The notes under the pieces were generated by a model. It made no database searches. It was not told where the DNA came from and was given only the letters and a program-made list of their open reading frames with translations. Shown here piece by piece: positions 8,246 through 15,921 of a DNA stretch of 34,938 nucleotides. Each line of letters opens with the position of its first letter. Within the stretch, counting starts at the first letter, position 1. Source of the stretch: Candidatus Taylorbacteria bacterium RIFCSPHIGHO2_12_FULL_45_16 (GTDB taxonomy: Bacteria; Patescibacteriota; Minisyncoccia; Phycocordibacterales; PALSA-1337). The position numbers and the translations under genes were made by a program. The DNA is taken from NCBI GenBank assembly GCA_001821055.1, contig MHRT01000001.1, forward strand, positions 91,868 through 126,805, read 5' to 3'.

Positions 8246-9412
8246 ATGAAGACAATCAGAGACATCGAGTATTTTGATGGGGTCAAAATGTTGATGCGTG
8301 TGGACTTTAATGTACCGATAAAAAATGGCGTAATTACAGATGATTTCCGGATTCGCGCGGCATTGCCGACGATTGATTTTTTGAACAAAAACGGCGCGGT
8401 AATTATCTTGGTAGGCCATCTGGAATCAATTGACGGGGAAAATCTGTCCTTGGAAACTGTCGCGTGGCATCTAGATAGATTGGGTCAGCCGGTAACTTTC
8501 ATCAAAGATTTCAAAAGCGCGCGGAAGATCATAGAGACGAGTTGCGAGAGACAAAAAGAATTGGGAATGGATGGCGAAGGACGGAACGGTAGGGTCTTTT
8601 TACTGGAGAATCTTCGTTTTTTTGATGGTGAAAAGAATAATGATGCGAAATTCGTCAAGGAGCTAGCTTCACTTGCCGATATTTACATAAACGAGGCATT
8701 TTCAGCATCGCATCGTGAGCATGCTTCTATAGTCGGTGTCCCTAGATTGTTGCCGAGCTATATTGGGTTGCAGTTTGAAAAGGAAGTTGAGCATCTCTTA
8801 AAGACATTCACGCCGGCTCACCCCTTTGTCTTTGTTCTTGGCGGAGCAAAGTTCAACACAAAACTTCGACTGATCGAAAGATTTTCAAAAATTGCTGACG
8901 TGATATTTTTCGGAGGCGCACTGGGGAATGACGCACTCAAGGCCAAAGGATATTCGGTTGGTGATTCGAAGATTTCTGACGGATCCGTGGATATTTCTGG
9001 GATCGTCAATCGACCGAATATTATCGCGCCGATTGATTTTGTTAATCAAGATCATGTAGTGAAAAATATAGAGGCTATTGACGCGAAAGACATTATCTTT
9101 GATAACGGTCCAAAAACTCTTGCTTTGATGGCTGAAAAAATCAAACAGGCTAGATTTATTCTCTGGAACGGCCCGTTAGGCTTCTATGAGGACGGTTATG
9201 ATGAAGGCACCAATGCTCTGGCCGGTCTGATTGCCACCCGCACCCAAAACGAAGGCGGGATTGTCTCAATAGTTGGCGGAGGTGATACTTTGGCGGCAAT
9301 TGCTGATCTAAGGATCAACGATAAATTCACCTTTGTCTCCACGGCTGGTGGAGCAATGCTTGATTTTTTGGCCAAAGGGACTTTGCCGGGGATTGAGGCG
9401 TTGGGGAAGTAA
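8246..9412 (+). CDS. pgk: Phosphoglycerate kinase
   Basis: This enzyme transfers phosphate from 1,3-bisphosphoglycerate to ADP. The 388-residue protein has the usual length. The N-terminal substrate motif is LMRVDFNVP, with LLENLRFFDGE and INEAFSASHREHASIVGVP following. The nucleotide-binding C-domain has FVLGGAKFNTKLRLIERF, LWNGPLGFYEDG, VGGGDTLAAI and STAGGAMLDFL. The open frame extends 34 codons upstream, but that extension covers the promoter and does not resemble the family; translation most likely starts at MKTIRDIEYFDG. It follows tpiA with its own promoter. Confidence 0.95.
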   Translation: MKTIRDIEYFDGVKMLMRVDFNVPIKNGVITDDFRIRAALPTIDFLNKNGAVIILVGHLESIDGENLSLETVAWHLDRLGQPVTFIKDFKSARKIIETSCERQKELGMDGEGRNGRVFLLENLRFFDGEKNNDAKFVKELASLADIYINEAFSASHREHASIVGVPRLLPSYIGLQFEKEVEHLLKTFTPAHPFVFVLGGAKFNTKLRLIERFSKIADVIFFGGALGNDALKAKGYSVGDSKISDGSVDISGIVNRPNIIAPIDFVNQDHVVKNIEAIDAKDIIFDNGPKTLALMAEKIKQARFILWNGPLGFYEDGYDEGTNALAGLIATRTQNEGGIVSIVGGGDTLAAIADLRINDKFTFVSTAGGAMLDFLAKGTLPGIEALGK

Positions 9413-9489
9413 AATTACCCGATTGGAGATTTTTCTACTATTCAGACAATGAAATATTATTCTCGATAAGTTTTCGGATGTTCAAGGGA

Positions 9490-9855
9490 TTATTTTAGTG
9501 TTTCAATAATTCTCTTTTTATTACCCTCAAAATCTTTTTTGTCTCCTGAGGTGTTTTTGGGATTGGGGAACACCCAGATATGCGCGTGAGGAACTTCTTC
9601 ACCGATAATCTTGCTCCAGATTTCTTCCTGTTTATAGGCTTTTTTCTGTGCAAGGGCAATTTTGCGCGCTATCTCGAAATAGTCACCAACATTTGGCACA
9701 TCCCAGACCCAGCGGTAGTGTTTTTTCGGTATGACCAGAGTGTGTCCTGGGGAAAACGGATCGATACTCAAAAATGCCATGAAATCTTGGTTTTCATAAA
9801 CGATATCGGCTGGGATTTCTTTGGCGATAATTTTGCAGAAGATGCAGTCTTTCAT
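9490..9855 (-). CDS. HIT-family nucleotide hydrolase/transferase
   Basis: This 121-residue histidine-triad protein begins with the Cys pair FCKIIAKEIPADIVYE and has the central segment PFSPGHTLVIPKKHYRW. The triad motif, normally H-x-H-x-H-x-x, reads HAHIWVF. The first two His (including the nucleophile, by family knowledge) are kept but the third is Trp. The likely activity is hydrolysis of adenosine phosphoramidates or dinucleotides, as in HinT/Ap4A-type enzymes; the substrate is unknown. It is divergent to recJ and convergent with pgk. Confidence 0.9.
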   Translation of the reverse strand: MKDCIFCKIIAKEIPADIVYENQDFMAFLSIDPFSPGHTLVIPKKHYRWVWDVPNVGDYFEIARKIALAQKKAYKQEEIWSKIIGEEVPHAHIWVFPNPKNTSGDKKDFEGNKKRIIETLK

Positions 9856-9861
9856 GTAATG

Positions 9862-9870
9862 ATTTTAGCA
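9862..9870 (-). promoter_or_regulatory. Extended -10 promoter of the HIT gene, leaderless geometry
   Basis: On the minus strand TGCTAAAAT is followed by 6 nt and the ATG at 9855. Confidence 0.7.
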
Positions 9871-9904
9871 TAAATAAAAGAGCGACTTTTGTGGACTTTC
9901 CCCA

Positions 9905-9913
9905 TGTTATACT
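9905..9913 (+). promoter_or_regulatory. Extended -10 promoter of recJ, leaderless geometry
   Basis: TGTTATACT (TGn plus TATACT), 7 nt spacer, then ATG at 9921. It fixes the recJ start at 9921 and rejects the in-frame start at 9891. Confidence 0.7.
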
Positions 9914-9920
9914 TCCTTTC

Positions 9921-11834
9921 ATGTCCTACAGCATCCGTCGACCACTTACTTTAGATGAACGAAACCGCATCGGTGGCGCGTCTGACATTGTGGCGCATCT
10001 TCTTTTTCATAGGGGTATTGTAGAAGCGGAAGCCGCGAACAGATTCCTTCTGCCTGATTACGACAATCATGTCCACGACCCATTCCTCCTCAAAGACGCC
10101 GAAAAATCAGCCGAGCGGATCATTTCGGCCATGAAAAACAACGAACGGATTGCGATTTATTCCGACTATGATGCTGATGGCATTCCGGCAGCCGTGATGT
10201 TCAATGATTTTTTCAACAGGATCGGCTACGCGAATTTTTCCATCTATATCCCACATCGTCACAATGAAGGTTTTGGGGTGAATGTTGAAGCAGTGGAACA
10301 GTTGGCAGGGGAGGGTGTGAAGCTCGTGATCACCTTGGACTGTGGCATTTCCGATGTTGAACCAGTCAGACGAGCCAACGAATTGGGCATAGAAGTAATT
10401 ATTACTGATCACCACGAACCGCCGACCACTCTACCGGTTGCCTTTGCGATCATTGATCATAAACAGCTTGATTGCGCCTATCCAGACAAAAACTTGTGTG
10501 GATCGGGGATTGGGTTCAAGTTGATTCAGGCGATATTGAAGCAAGCAAAGATTCAAGATTCAAGATTCAAGATTCAGGAAAAGAAGATTGAAAGAAACAA
10601 GGACGGAGAAGTGGGAAAAACAGGCAGAGGGGTGATTTTAAAAAATGGTTGGAAGGATGGTCATGAAAAGTGGCTTTTGGACATGGTCGGGATCGCCACA
10701 TTATCCGATATGGTTCCGCTCATCGGGGAAAATCGGGTCTTTGCTCGCTATGGTTTGGCAGTCTTGCGGAAAAGTCCGCGGAAGGGGCTTAGACGACTTT
10801 TAGTCAAATTGAACATGTCCCAAGCACATATCACCGAAGATGATATTTCTTTCATGATCACACCGCGGATTAACGCTGCCTCGCGAATGGGTGTGCCGAT
10901 GGATGCTTTCAAATTACTTGCGACCGATAATGATGAGGACGCGGATAAATTTGCCACGCATTTGGATGAAATAAATAACGAGCGCAAGGGAATTGTGGCG
11001 GCGTTGGTCAAAGAGATTAAAAAAATTGTCAGAGATAGGTATGGAGATAAAGGAAAAGTGCAAAGAAGCAGTGAAGCAATAAACAAAGAGCAAAAAATAA
11101 AACAAGGTTCGATGATCAATGGTCAAGTGAATACATTGCCGGCGGTGATTGTCCTTGGAAATCCGGACTGGAAACCTTCTTTGCTTGGTTTGGCCGCAAA
11201 CTCATGTGCCGAAGAATTTGATCGGCCGGTTTTCCTCTGGGGTCGAGATGGCGATAATATCATCAAAGGTTCGTGTCGTTCGAAGGGTAGGAGTAGCGTT
11301 GTGGAGATCATGCGTGGCGTTTCTGAAGGGATTTTTCTGCAATATGGCGGTCACAAGCATTCAGGTGGGTTTGCAGTGAAGAATGACCAGATTCATTTTT
11401 TGGAAAAGGAATTGAATGGAGCACTGGAAAGAAGCAAAGAAGGGGACTTTGATAAAATGGATATGAGTGAGATAGACTCTGATTTTATTGATGCGGAATT
11501 GAAACTGGATGACATTACTTGGAAACTTCAGGAAGATCTCGATCGGATGTCGCCATTCGGCATGGGTAACCCAAAGCCGCTGTTCATTTTCAAAAAAGTC
11601 CAGCCGACTGATGTACGTGTATTTGGCAAAGGTAAAGATCACGTGGAATTGGTTTTCAAGAGAAATGGTGGTACTGACATTTCGGCGATTGCGTTTTTTG
11701 GCGGAGATAATGAGTGGGCGAAGAATTTATTGGCTGATAAGAATCAAGTTGTAGATTTGGTCGCTTCAATTGAAAAATCGATATTCAGAGGAAGGAAGGA
11801 GTTGCGGTTGAGGGTCGTTGAAGTGATAGTGTAA
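9921..11834 (+). CDS. recJ: Single-stranded-DNA-specific exonuclease RecJ
   Basis: RecJ is a 5'-3' ssDNA exonuclease used in recombination and mismatch repair. The 637-residue protein has DHH-domain motifs IYSDYDADGIPAAVMF, ITLDCGISD and ITDHHEPP (metal-binding Asp and His), then a DHHA1 domain with QYGGHKHSGGFAV, and a C-terminal OB-like domain containing MSPFGMGNPKPLF. Two low-complexity, lysine-rich insertions interrupt the family pattern: about residues 208-240 (KIQDSRFKIQEKKIERNK), encoded partly by a 7-nt tandem repeat, and about 375-405 (KVQRSSEAINKEQKIKQG). Both lie at domain boundaries and keep the frame. rnhA follows under its own promoter. Confidence 0.93.
   Translation: MSYSIRRPLTLDERNRIGGASDIVAHLLFHRGIVEAEAANRFLLPDYDNHVHDPFLLKDAEKSAERIISAMKNNERIAIYSDYDADGIPAAVMFNDFFNRIGYANFSIYIPHRHNEGFGVNVEAVEQLAGEGVKLVITLDCGISDVEPVRRANELGIEVIITDHHEPPTTLPVAFAIIDHKQLDCAYPDKNLCGSGIGFKLIQAILKQAKIQDSRFKIQEKKIERNKDGEVGKTGRGVILKNGWKDGHEKWLLDMVGIATLSDMVPLIGENRVFARYGLAVLRKSPRKGLRRLLVKLNMSQAHITEDDISFMITPRINAASRMGVPMDAFKLLATDNDEDADKFATHLDEINNERKGIVAALVKEIKKIVRDRYGDKGKVQRSSEAINKEQKIKQGSMINGQVNTLPAVIVLGNPDWKPSLLGLAANSCAEEFDRPVFLWGRDGDNIIKGSCRSKGRSSVVEIMRGVSEGIFLQYGGHKHSGGFAVKNDQIHFLEKELNGALERSKEGDFDKMDMSEIDSDFIDAELKLDDITWKLQEDLDRMSPFGMGNPKPLFIFKKVQPTDVRVFGKGKDHVELVFKRNGGTDISAIAFFGGDNEWAKNLLADKNQVVDLVASIEKSIFRGRKELRLRVVEVIV
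10551..10577 (+). repeat. Tandem ATTCAAG 7-mer inside recJ
   Basis: Three perfect copies of ATTCAAG plus ATTCAG are embedded in the coding sequence. They encode part of a lysine-rich insertion between the DHH motifs and the following helix of RecJ. Confidence 0.9.
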
Positions 11835-11883
11835 TAAATAGGGCATCTTATTTGCTGAAATAAGTGGGATGAGTTTTTTATTA

Positions 11884-11892
11884 TGCTAATAT
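11884..11892 (+). promoter_or_regulatory. Extended -10 promoter of rnhA, leaderless geometry
   Basis: TGCTAATAT, 6 nt spacer, ATG at 11899. Confidence 0.65.
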
Positions 11893-11898
11893 ATCTCC

Positions 11899-12456
11899 AT
11901 GAATCAAGTTATCATCTTCACCGACGGCTCATCTCGCGGCAACCCGGGCCCTGGTGGCTGGGGGGCGATAGTAATCACAAAGCAAATAAGCAAAGAAGGA
12001 AAGACGGAAAAAGAGTCTGTGGTAGAACTTGGTGGCTTTGAAAAAAACACCACAAATAACAGGATGGAGTTGACAGCGGTAATTTGGGGCTTGCGGAAAG
12101 CCTCAGAAATGTCCGGAAAAGTACGGAATGACATGATGGATTGGCATACCCAAGTTTACACTGATTCTTCCTATGTAATAAACAGCATTACCAAATGGAT
12201 CCATGACTGGAAACGGAACGGTTGGATGACTAAAGCAAAAAAAGGTGTGCTCAATAAAGATCTGTGGATAGAATTGGATGAAGTTTTGAATAAAATTGGC
12301 GCTAGAAATGTTTCTTGGCGACATGTTGGCAGTCATATTGGCATCGCCGGCAATGAACGTTGTGATTTTATTGCTACATCATTAGCTGACGGAGATAAGA
12401 TCGAACTATACAGTGGATCACTTTCCGGTTATCAAACCGAGGTTCCACCTCGGTAA
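11899..12456 (+). CDS. rnhA: Ribonuclease HI
   Basis: RNase HI degrades RNA in RNA-DNA hybrids. The 185-residue protein shows all four carboxylates in order: Asp in IFTDGSSRGNPGPGGWGAI, Glu in NNRMELTAVIWGL, Asp in VYTDSSYVINSITKW, and Asp in AGNERCDFIA. The flexible-loop His is in WRHVGSHIG. The segment KRNGWMTKAKKGVLNKDLW is the basic handle region. A C-terminal tail of about 25 residues (IELYSGSLSGYQTEVPPR) goes beyond the E. coli enzyme. The gene is monocistronic by its own promoter and follows recJ. Confidence 0.95.
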   Translation: MNQVIIFTDGSSRGNPGPGGWGAIVITKQISKEGKTEKESVVELGGFEKNTTNNRMELTAVIWGLRKASEMSGKVRNDMMDWHTQVYTDSSYVINSITKWIHDWKRNGWMTKAKKGVLNKDLWIELDEVLNKIGARNVSWRHVGSHIGIAGNERCDFIATSLADGDKIELYSGSLSGYQTEVPPR

Positions 12457-12503
12457 ACTTCAGCAAAACTTTATCACTTCTTTATCATTTCTTTATCATC
12501 TTT

Positions 12504-12512
12504 TGGTATGGT
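12504..12512 (+). promoter_or_regulatory. Extended -10 promoter of the ComEC-like gene, leaderless geometry
   Basis: TGGTATGGT, 6 nt spacer, ATG at 12519. A GGAGG at 12513-12517 is only 1 nt from the ATG, too close for a ribosome binding site. Confidence 0.55.
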
Positions 12513-12518
12513 GGAGGT

Positions 12519-13532
12519 ATGACCACTTTTGTCTCTCGGCCATTTATCATTGGAGCAACCGCCACGGCGCTCGTGTCGTGTCTGGCTGGATACGCGTGGC
12601 ATGAACAAAATAGGCCGCCAGTTTTGGAAGTATATATTTTTGCCTTGAAAAGCGGTCGGTCAATGTTCATTCGCACGCCTGACGATCGCAGGATTTTGGT
12701 TGATGGCGGAGGTAATGCCGAAATTATTCGTCATATTACGAACATATTGCCATTTTATTCTCGGGGCATTGATGTCGTTGTTGCCACAAATACCGATGGT
12801 AAAAATGTTTCCGGCCTGATAGATGTTATCGAGCGTTATGAAGTTGAACGCGCCTATATTCCACGATTCACCCTTGAAAATACAGGTACCACCAGTTCAA
12901 CCGATGATATTTACCGAACATTTCTCGGTGAACTTGGTGATCTGCATATTCAAACTCATGAAGTTGCGGCTGGTGACCAAATCCCCTTGAGTGGATCGGA
13001 TGACGGCAGTTCAGTGCAACGCGTGACCGCGCAGGTTTTATTTCCGGTACCTGCCGACATGTTTGAATATTCCAAGGCCAGCGCCCCTGAACTACTTTTT
13101 AGCCTTTCATATGGCAAAACGTCAATTTTATTTATGGGTGATGCCAGCAAAAAAGTTCAAAAATTATTGGCTTCTTCAAGTGCGGTGATTTCCGGATCTA
13201 TTGGCGATACCGATGTGTTGATCATCTCACATAGTGCTTTACCAGCCAATATGTCATCTGGGTTTATAAATATTGCGCGACCGAGAGCATTGATTTTTAA
13301 GAAAACAGTGACGAAATCATCAACTGATACTTCAAAATCTGCGAAATCAAAATCCACATCCATTACTTCTTCAATTTCCAAAGATGGCAAAAAGATTACT
13401 CCAAAGAAAAAAATCGTCGCAGACCCTCTGGTCGCGATTCTTGATGAGGACAGATTTAATCTGAAAGAAGCGGGGACCGTCAAAATCGTCTCAGATGGAG
13501 AGGGTGTGATTATTTCTGGAAATATTGAGTAA
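12519..13532 (+). CDS. Membrane-anchored ComEC/MBL-fold-like protein lacking the metal motif
   Basis: A 337-residue protein with an N-terminal hydrophobic segment (FIIGATATALVSCLAGYAW) followed by a domain resembling the C-terminal metallo-beta-lactamase-like domain of ComEC. Recognisable landmarks are ILVDGGGN, a strand-helix at IDVVVATNTDGKNVSGLIDVIERYEVERAY, the SILFMGDAS strand and VLIISHSALP. The H-x-H-x-D-H zinc motif, expected where ATNTDGKNVSG lies, has no histidine, so hydrolase activity is doubtful. A Ser/Lys-rich low-complexity stretch (about residues 268-305) precedes the C-terminus. It may be a DNA-uptake accessory or a structural protein; this is inference. It is convergent with rpmB. 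Confidence 0.6.
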   Translation: MTTFVSRPFIIGATATALVSCLAGYAWHEQNRPPVLEVYIFALKSGRSMFIRTPDDRRILVDGGGNAEIIRHITNILPFYSRGIDVVVATNTDGKNVSGLIDVIERYEVERAYIPRFTLENTGTTSSTDDIYRTFLGELGDLHIQTHEVAAGDQIPLSGSDDGSSVQRVTAQVLFPVPADMFEYSKASAPELLFSLSYGKTSILFMGDASKKVQKLLASSSAVISGSIGDTDVLIISHSALPANMSSGFINIARPRALIFKKTVTKSSTDTSKSAKSKSTSITSSISKDGKKITPKKKIVADPLVAILDEDRFNLKEAGTVKIVSDGEGVIISGNIE

Positions 13533-13535
13533 TTT

Positions 13536-13781
13536 CTACTTGATGACCCCCGCCTTCTTGAGAGTCTGATAGGCGCCATTTTTCTGGATAGTACGAAGAC
13601 CACGGGCTGAGACGTTGAGTTGAAAACTCTTTTTGAGCTCGGCAACATAGATGCTTTTTTTCTGGAGATTTGGGTAACGACGAACCTTGCCACAGGGATT
13701 GAACTGTGTGGCGCGAGTGCGGTTGGAGTATCGTCCGCCGACAACTGAACCAACTTTGGTTATTTCGCAGATTTTGGCCAT
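13536..13781 (-). CDS. rpmB: 50S ribosomal protein bL28
   Basis: An 81-residue protein starting MAKICEITKVGSVVGGRYSN and continuing RRYPNLQKKSIYVAELKK and NVSARGLRTIQKNGAY, the signatures of bL28. It lies on the minus strand, convergent with the ComEC-like gene (3 bp between stops). The upstream sequence has no Shine-Dalgarno sequence and no clear -10 at leaderless distance. Length and motifs are normal. Confidence 0.93.
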   Translation of the reverse strand: MAKICEITKVGSVVGGRYSNRTRATQFNPCGKVRRYPNLQKKSIYVAELKKSFQLNVSARGLRTIQKNGAYQTLKKAGVIK

Positions 13782-13831
13782 GAAAGTAATAGAAACAGTA
13801 TGGTATCATAGATTACGTGTTTTGCAAAGTT

Positions 13832-13890
13832 TTGAAGTCCTAAATCCTAGATTCTAAATAAACTCGAAATTCAAAGTATAAAATTCGAAA
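13832..13890. repeat. Micro-tandem A/T-rich repeat tract
   Basis: Degenerate units such as TCCTAAA, TCCTAGA and TTCTAAA, followed by CGAAATTCAAAG and AAATTCGAAA, fill the gap between rpmB and the site-2 protease gene. It belongs to the same style of element as those around the ribosomal protein genes. Confidence 0.5.
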
Positions 13891-13899
13891 CCACTCCCC

Positions 13900-14502
13900 A
13901 TGATTACAATCCTTTCAATTACCATCCTCATACTTTCTGTCATCATCCATGAAGTCTCGCATGGCTACATGGCTGATTGCCTTGGAGACCCGACTGCTCG
14001 TCTGCAAGGAAGATTGACCTTGAATCCGATCAAACATATCGATCCGGTTGGATCCATCATCGTGCCCCTGATTACTTCCTTGGCCGGCTTTACTTTCGGT
14101 TGGGCCAAGCCGGTTCCGTACAATCCATACAATTTGAAAAATAAGCGCCAGGGAGAATTTCTCATCGCCCTCGCCGGCCCGCTTTCCAATATCGTCATCG
14201 CTCTGATCTTCGGATTAATTATTCGTTTCGTTGAACAAGGAGTAATGACACTGTTCATTCAAATCGCCTCATATATTGTCCTTATAAATATAGTCCTAGC
14301 GGTTTTCAACTTGATTCCTATACCTCCGCTTGACGGCTCTAAATTACTTTTTGCATTTTTACCACAGCAATACGGAAAGACCAGATTGTTCTTGGAAAGG
14401 TATGCGCCGATCCTAATCATTGTCGTTATTTTCTTTCTCTGGGAAGTCATTTCACCGATAATCTGGCCTATTTTCAGGGCTTTTACAGGGGTTGATTTTT
14501 AG
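13900..14502 (+). CDS. Site-2 protease family (M50) membrane metalloprotease
   Basis: A 200-residue polytopic membrane protein. The zinc motif HEVSH is at the N-terminus in the first TM segment (ILSVIIHEVSHGYMADCLGDPTA), and the third ligand motif NLIPIPPLDGSKL is in a later TM segment. LTLNPIKHIDPVGSIIVPL and FGWAKPVPYNPYNLKNKR are typical of the compact M50B subgroup without PDZ domains. The substrate is unknown; by family knowledge it cleaves membrane-embedded regulators or signal peptides. A consensus promoter for a small RNA begins right after its stop. Confidence 0.93.
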   Translation: MITILSITILILSVIIHEVSHGYMADCLGDPTARLQGRLTLNPIKHIDPVGSIIVPLITSLAGFTFGWAKPVPYNPYNLKNKRQGEFLIALAGPLSNIVIALIFGLIIRFVEQGVMTLFIQIASYIVLINIVLAVFNLIPIPPLDGSKLLFAFLPQQYGKTRLFLERYAPILIIVVIFFLWEVISPIIWPIFRAFTGVDF

Positions 14503-14505
14503 CTA

Positions 14506-14534
14506 TTGACACATCAGCGGGTGCTTGTTATAAT
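14506..14534 (+). promoter_or_regulatory. Consensus sigma-70-type promoter
   Basis: TTGACA at 14506-14511, a 17-nt spacer and TATAAT at 14529-14534 with an added TGT extension. This is the best promoter in the window. A second extended -10 (TGTTATAAT, 14551-14559) follows. The start sites would be near 14541 and 14566. Confidence 0.9.
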
Positions 14535-14565
14535 GGTTACGAATTGAATATGTTATAATGTTCGG

Positions 14566-14640
14566 TCTTAGGGTCAGTGAAGGTGGTTCCTCCAGCTGAT
14601 CCCGGGCGTTCCACGAAGTTTGTGGACGCCCGTTTTTATT
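14566..14640 (+). ncRNA. Small structured RNA upstream of rpsL, unknown family
   Basis: It is driven by the two promoters above and closed by an intrinsic terminator. A first hairpin pairs 14571-14577 (GGGTCAG) with 14596-14602 (CTGATCC, one G-U pair) around a GG-rich/CC-rich inner stem containing TTCCTCC. The second hairpin (14603-14632) is the terminator. It has no start codon with a sensible reading frame. The SRP RNA motif (a GGAA-loop helix) is absent. It could be a free-standing sRNA or a leader attenuator for the rpsL operon. The rest of the 390-bp gap to rpsL holds a hairpin at 14736-14760 and the repeat at 14811-14887. Confidence 0.55.
14603..14637 (+). terminator. Intrinsic terminator of the small RNA
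   Basis: CGGGCGT (14603-14609) pairs with ACGCCCG (14626-14632), extended by CCAC/GTGG inside, and is followed by TTTTT at 14633-14637. Confidence 0.9.
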
Positions 14641-14735
14641 TGCAAGAATTGTTTCCCCATGCTAATCTATCCCCACTGTCCTTTTTAAGGATCGGTACAT
14701 TATAAAGGCAAGAATGAGTAATCGCTCCGGCCGCT

Positions 14736-14760
14736 CCAGCCTTTTCTCAAAAACGGCTGG
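14736..14760 (+). promoter_or_regulatory. Leader hairpin upstream of rpsL
   Basis: CCAGCC (14736-14741) pairs with GGCTGG (14755-14760), and the TTTT and AAAA inside can extend the stem. There is no T-run after it, so it is not a terminator. It lies in the rpsL leader and could be a binding site for a ribosomal protein; this is inference. A possible -10, TATAAA, lies at 14701-14706. Confidence 0.4.
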
Positions 14761-14810
14761 GCAACTCAAGCCAAAAGCGGTGAAGAATTCAGGATTGCCA
14801 GTAAACACAA

Positions 14811-14887
14811 GAGGTAAGAGATAAGAAGTAAGAGCTAAGAAATTGCCCCAAGTTTTTCTTAACTCCTAGCTCTTACCTCCTATCTCC
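14811..14887. repeat. Imperfect inverted repeat of micro-tandem arms before rpsL
   Basis: The left arm (units like TAAGAGATAAGAAGTAAGAG) and right arm (CTTAACTCCTAGCTCTTACC) are inverted copies with a perfect 9-bp core, TAAGAGCTA/TAGCTCTTA. Each arm is itself a degenerate tandem of 7-10-nt units. It ends 6 nt before the rpsL ATG. Confidence 0.7.
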
Positions 14888-14893
14888 AAACTT

Positions 14894-15310
14894 ATGCCCA
14901 CAATAAATCAGCTCACCAAGCAAAATCGCGCGCGTTTCACTCGAAAATCAAAGTCGATTGCTTTGACGCGAACATTCAACACCATCAAAAACCACCCGAT
15001 TTTCTTTCCGGCTCCGTTCAAGCGTGGTGTTTGTGTCAAAGTCACCACCAAGACCCCGAAAAAACCAAACTCGGCTATCCGCAAGATTGCCCGTGTCCGA
15101 CTCTCCAATGGTCTTGAAGTTACCGCTTATGTCCCGGGAGAAGGTCACAATTTACAGGAACACTCGGTTGTTCTACTTCGTGGCGGTCGCGTCAAAGATG
15201 TCGGTCTCCGTTATACTGTGGTCCGTGGCGTTTTGGACGCGGCCGGAGTAGAGAAGCGCAGGAAAGGTCGAAGTCAATATGGAAACAAGAGGCCGAAAGC
15301 AGCGAAGTAA
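14894..15310 (+). CDS. rpsL: 30S ribosomal protein uS12
   Basis: A 138-residue S12 at the decoding centre. [37 protein letters not shown] (with the PKKPNSA loop Lys) and [14 protein letters not shown] are conserved. The next loop, normally KDLPGVRYHTVRG, reads [12 protein letters not shown]: it is one residue shorter and lacks the conserved proline next to the Asp that RimO methylthiolates in other bacteria. The nucleotide sequence is unambiguous there. The gene starts the str cluster and is followed by rpsG across a 91-bp repeat-filled gap. Confidence 0.96.
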   Translation: MPTINQLTKQNRARFTRKSKSIALTRTFNTIKNHPIFFPAPFKRGVCVKVTTKTPKKPNSAIRKIARVRLSNGLEVTAYVPGEGHNLQEHSVVLLRGGRVKDVGLRYTVVRGVLDAAGVEKRRKGRSQYGNKRPKAAK

Positions 15311-15393
15311 TTTAATAATTAAACTATTAAACCATTTAACAATTCCAGACAAACTCAATCGTTCAATAGTGAAATTGTTAAATTGTTGAATCG
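15309..15393. repeat. Imperfect inverted repeat between rpsL and rpsG
   Basis: The left arm is a degenerate tandem of ATTAAAC-type units ending CATTTAACAATT; the right arm holds the inverted equivalent AAATTGTTAAATTGTTG. It fills almost all of the gap between the two ribosomal genes. Confidence 0.65.
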
Positions 15394-15401
15394 CTACCAT
15401 C

Positions 15402-15872
15402 ATGCGAAGAAAACTAAACATAAAAAGAGAGATTAGACCTGACATCAACTATCAATCTTTGAAGCTGGGCAAATTCACCAACTACATCATGGAATCAGGC
15501 AAGAAGAACATCGCCCGCGGCGTTGTCGCTGACTGTATGAATGTCATCAAAGAAAAGATGAAAGTCGAGAATCCTATTGAAGTCTTTGAGGCGGCCCTCA
15601 AGAATACTATGCCAGCAATGGAAGTTCGTTCACGACGAGTCGGAGGCGCCAACTATCAGGTTCCTCGGGAAGTCCGTCCGGAACGACGATCGGCTCTGTC
15701 TATGAAATGGATCATTGAAGCCGCTCGTAACAAGAAAGGCAAGCCGATTCACGAGAAGCTGGCCGACGAGATCATCGCCGCTTCCAAGAACGAAGGCGAG
15801 GCGATCAAGAAACGCGAGAACATGCACAAGATGGCCGAGGCCAACAAGGCTTTCGCTCACTTTGCGTGGTAA
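15402..15872 (+). CDS. rpsG: 30S ribosomal protein uS7
   Basis: A 156-residue primary 16S-binding protein of the 30S head. It has the motifs GKFTNYIMESGKKNIARGVV, VEVRSRRVGGANYQVPREV and RRSALSMKWIIEAARNKKGK. Length and motifs are normal. By family knowledge S7 is an autoregulator of the str operon in E. coli. fusA, usually next, is displaced about 2.2 kb downstream by accessory genes, several on the opposite strand. Confidence 0.96.
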   Translation: MRRKLNIKREIRPDINYQSLKLGKFTNYIMESGKKNIARGVVADCMNVIKEKMKVENPIEVFEAALKNTMPAMEVRSRRVGGANYQVPREVRPERRSALSMKWIIEAARNKKGKPIHEKLADEIIAASKNEGEAIKKRENMHKMAEANKAFAHFAW

Positions 15873-15921
15873 TCAAGCGCAAGAGATTAGTTACTATTTT
15901 TTACATTTTTGACTCCACTAC

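Noticed and set aside
12513-12517. GGAGG as a Shine-Dalgarno sequence for the ComEC-like gene
   Set aside because: Only 1 nt separates it from the ATG, too close for ribosome binding, and the -10 geometry makes the mRNA leaderless.
14566-14640. Small RNA as SRP 4.5S RNA
   Set aside because: The conserved helix with a GGAA loop and AGCAGC-type internal loop is missing.
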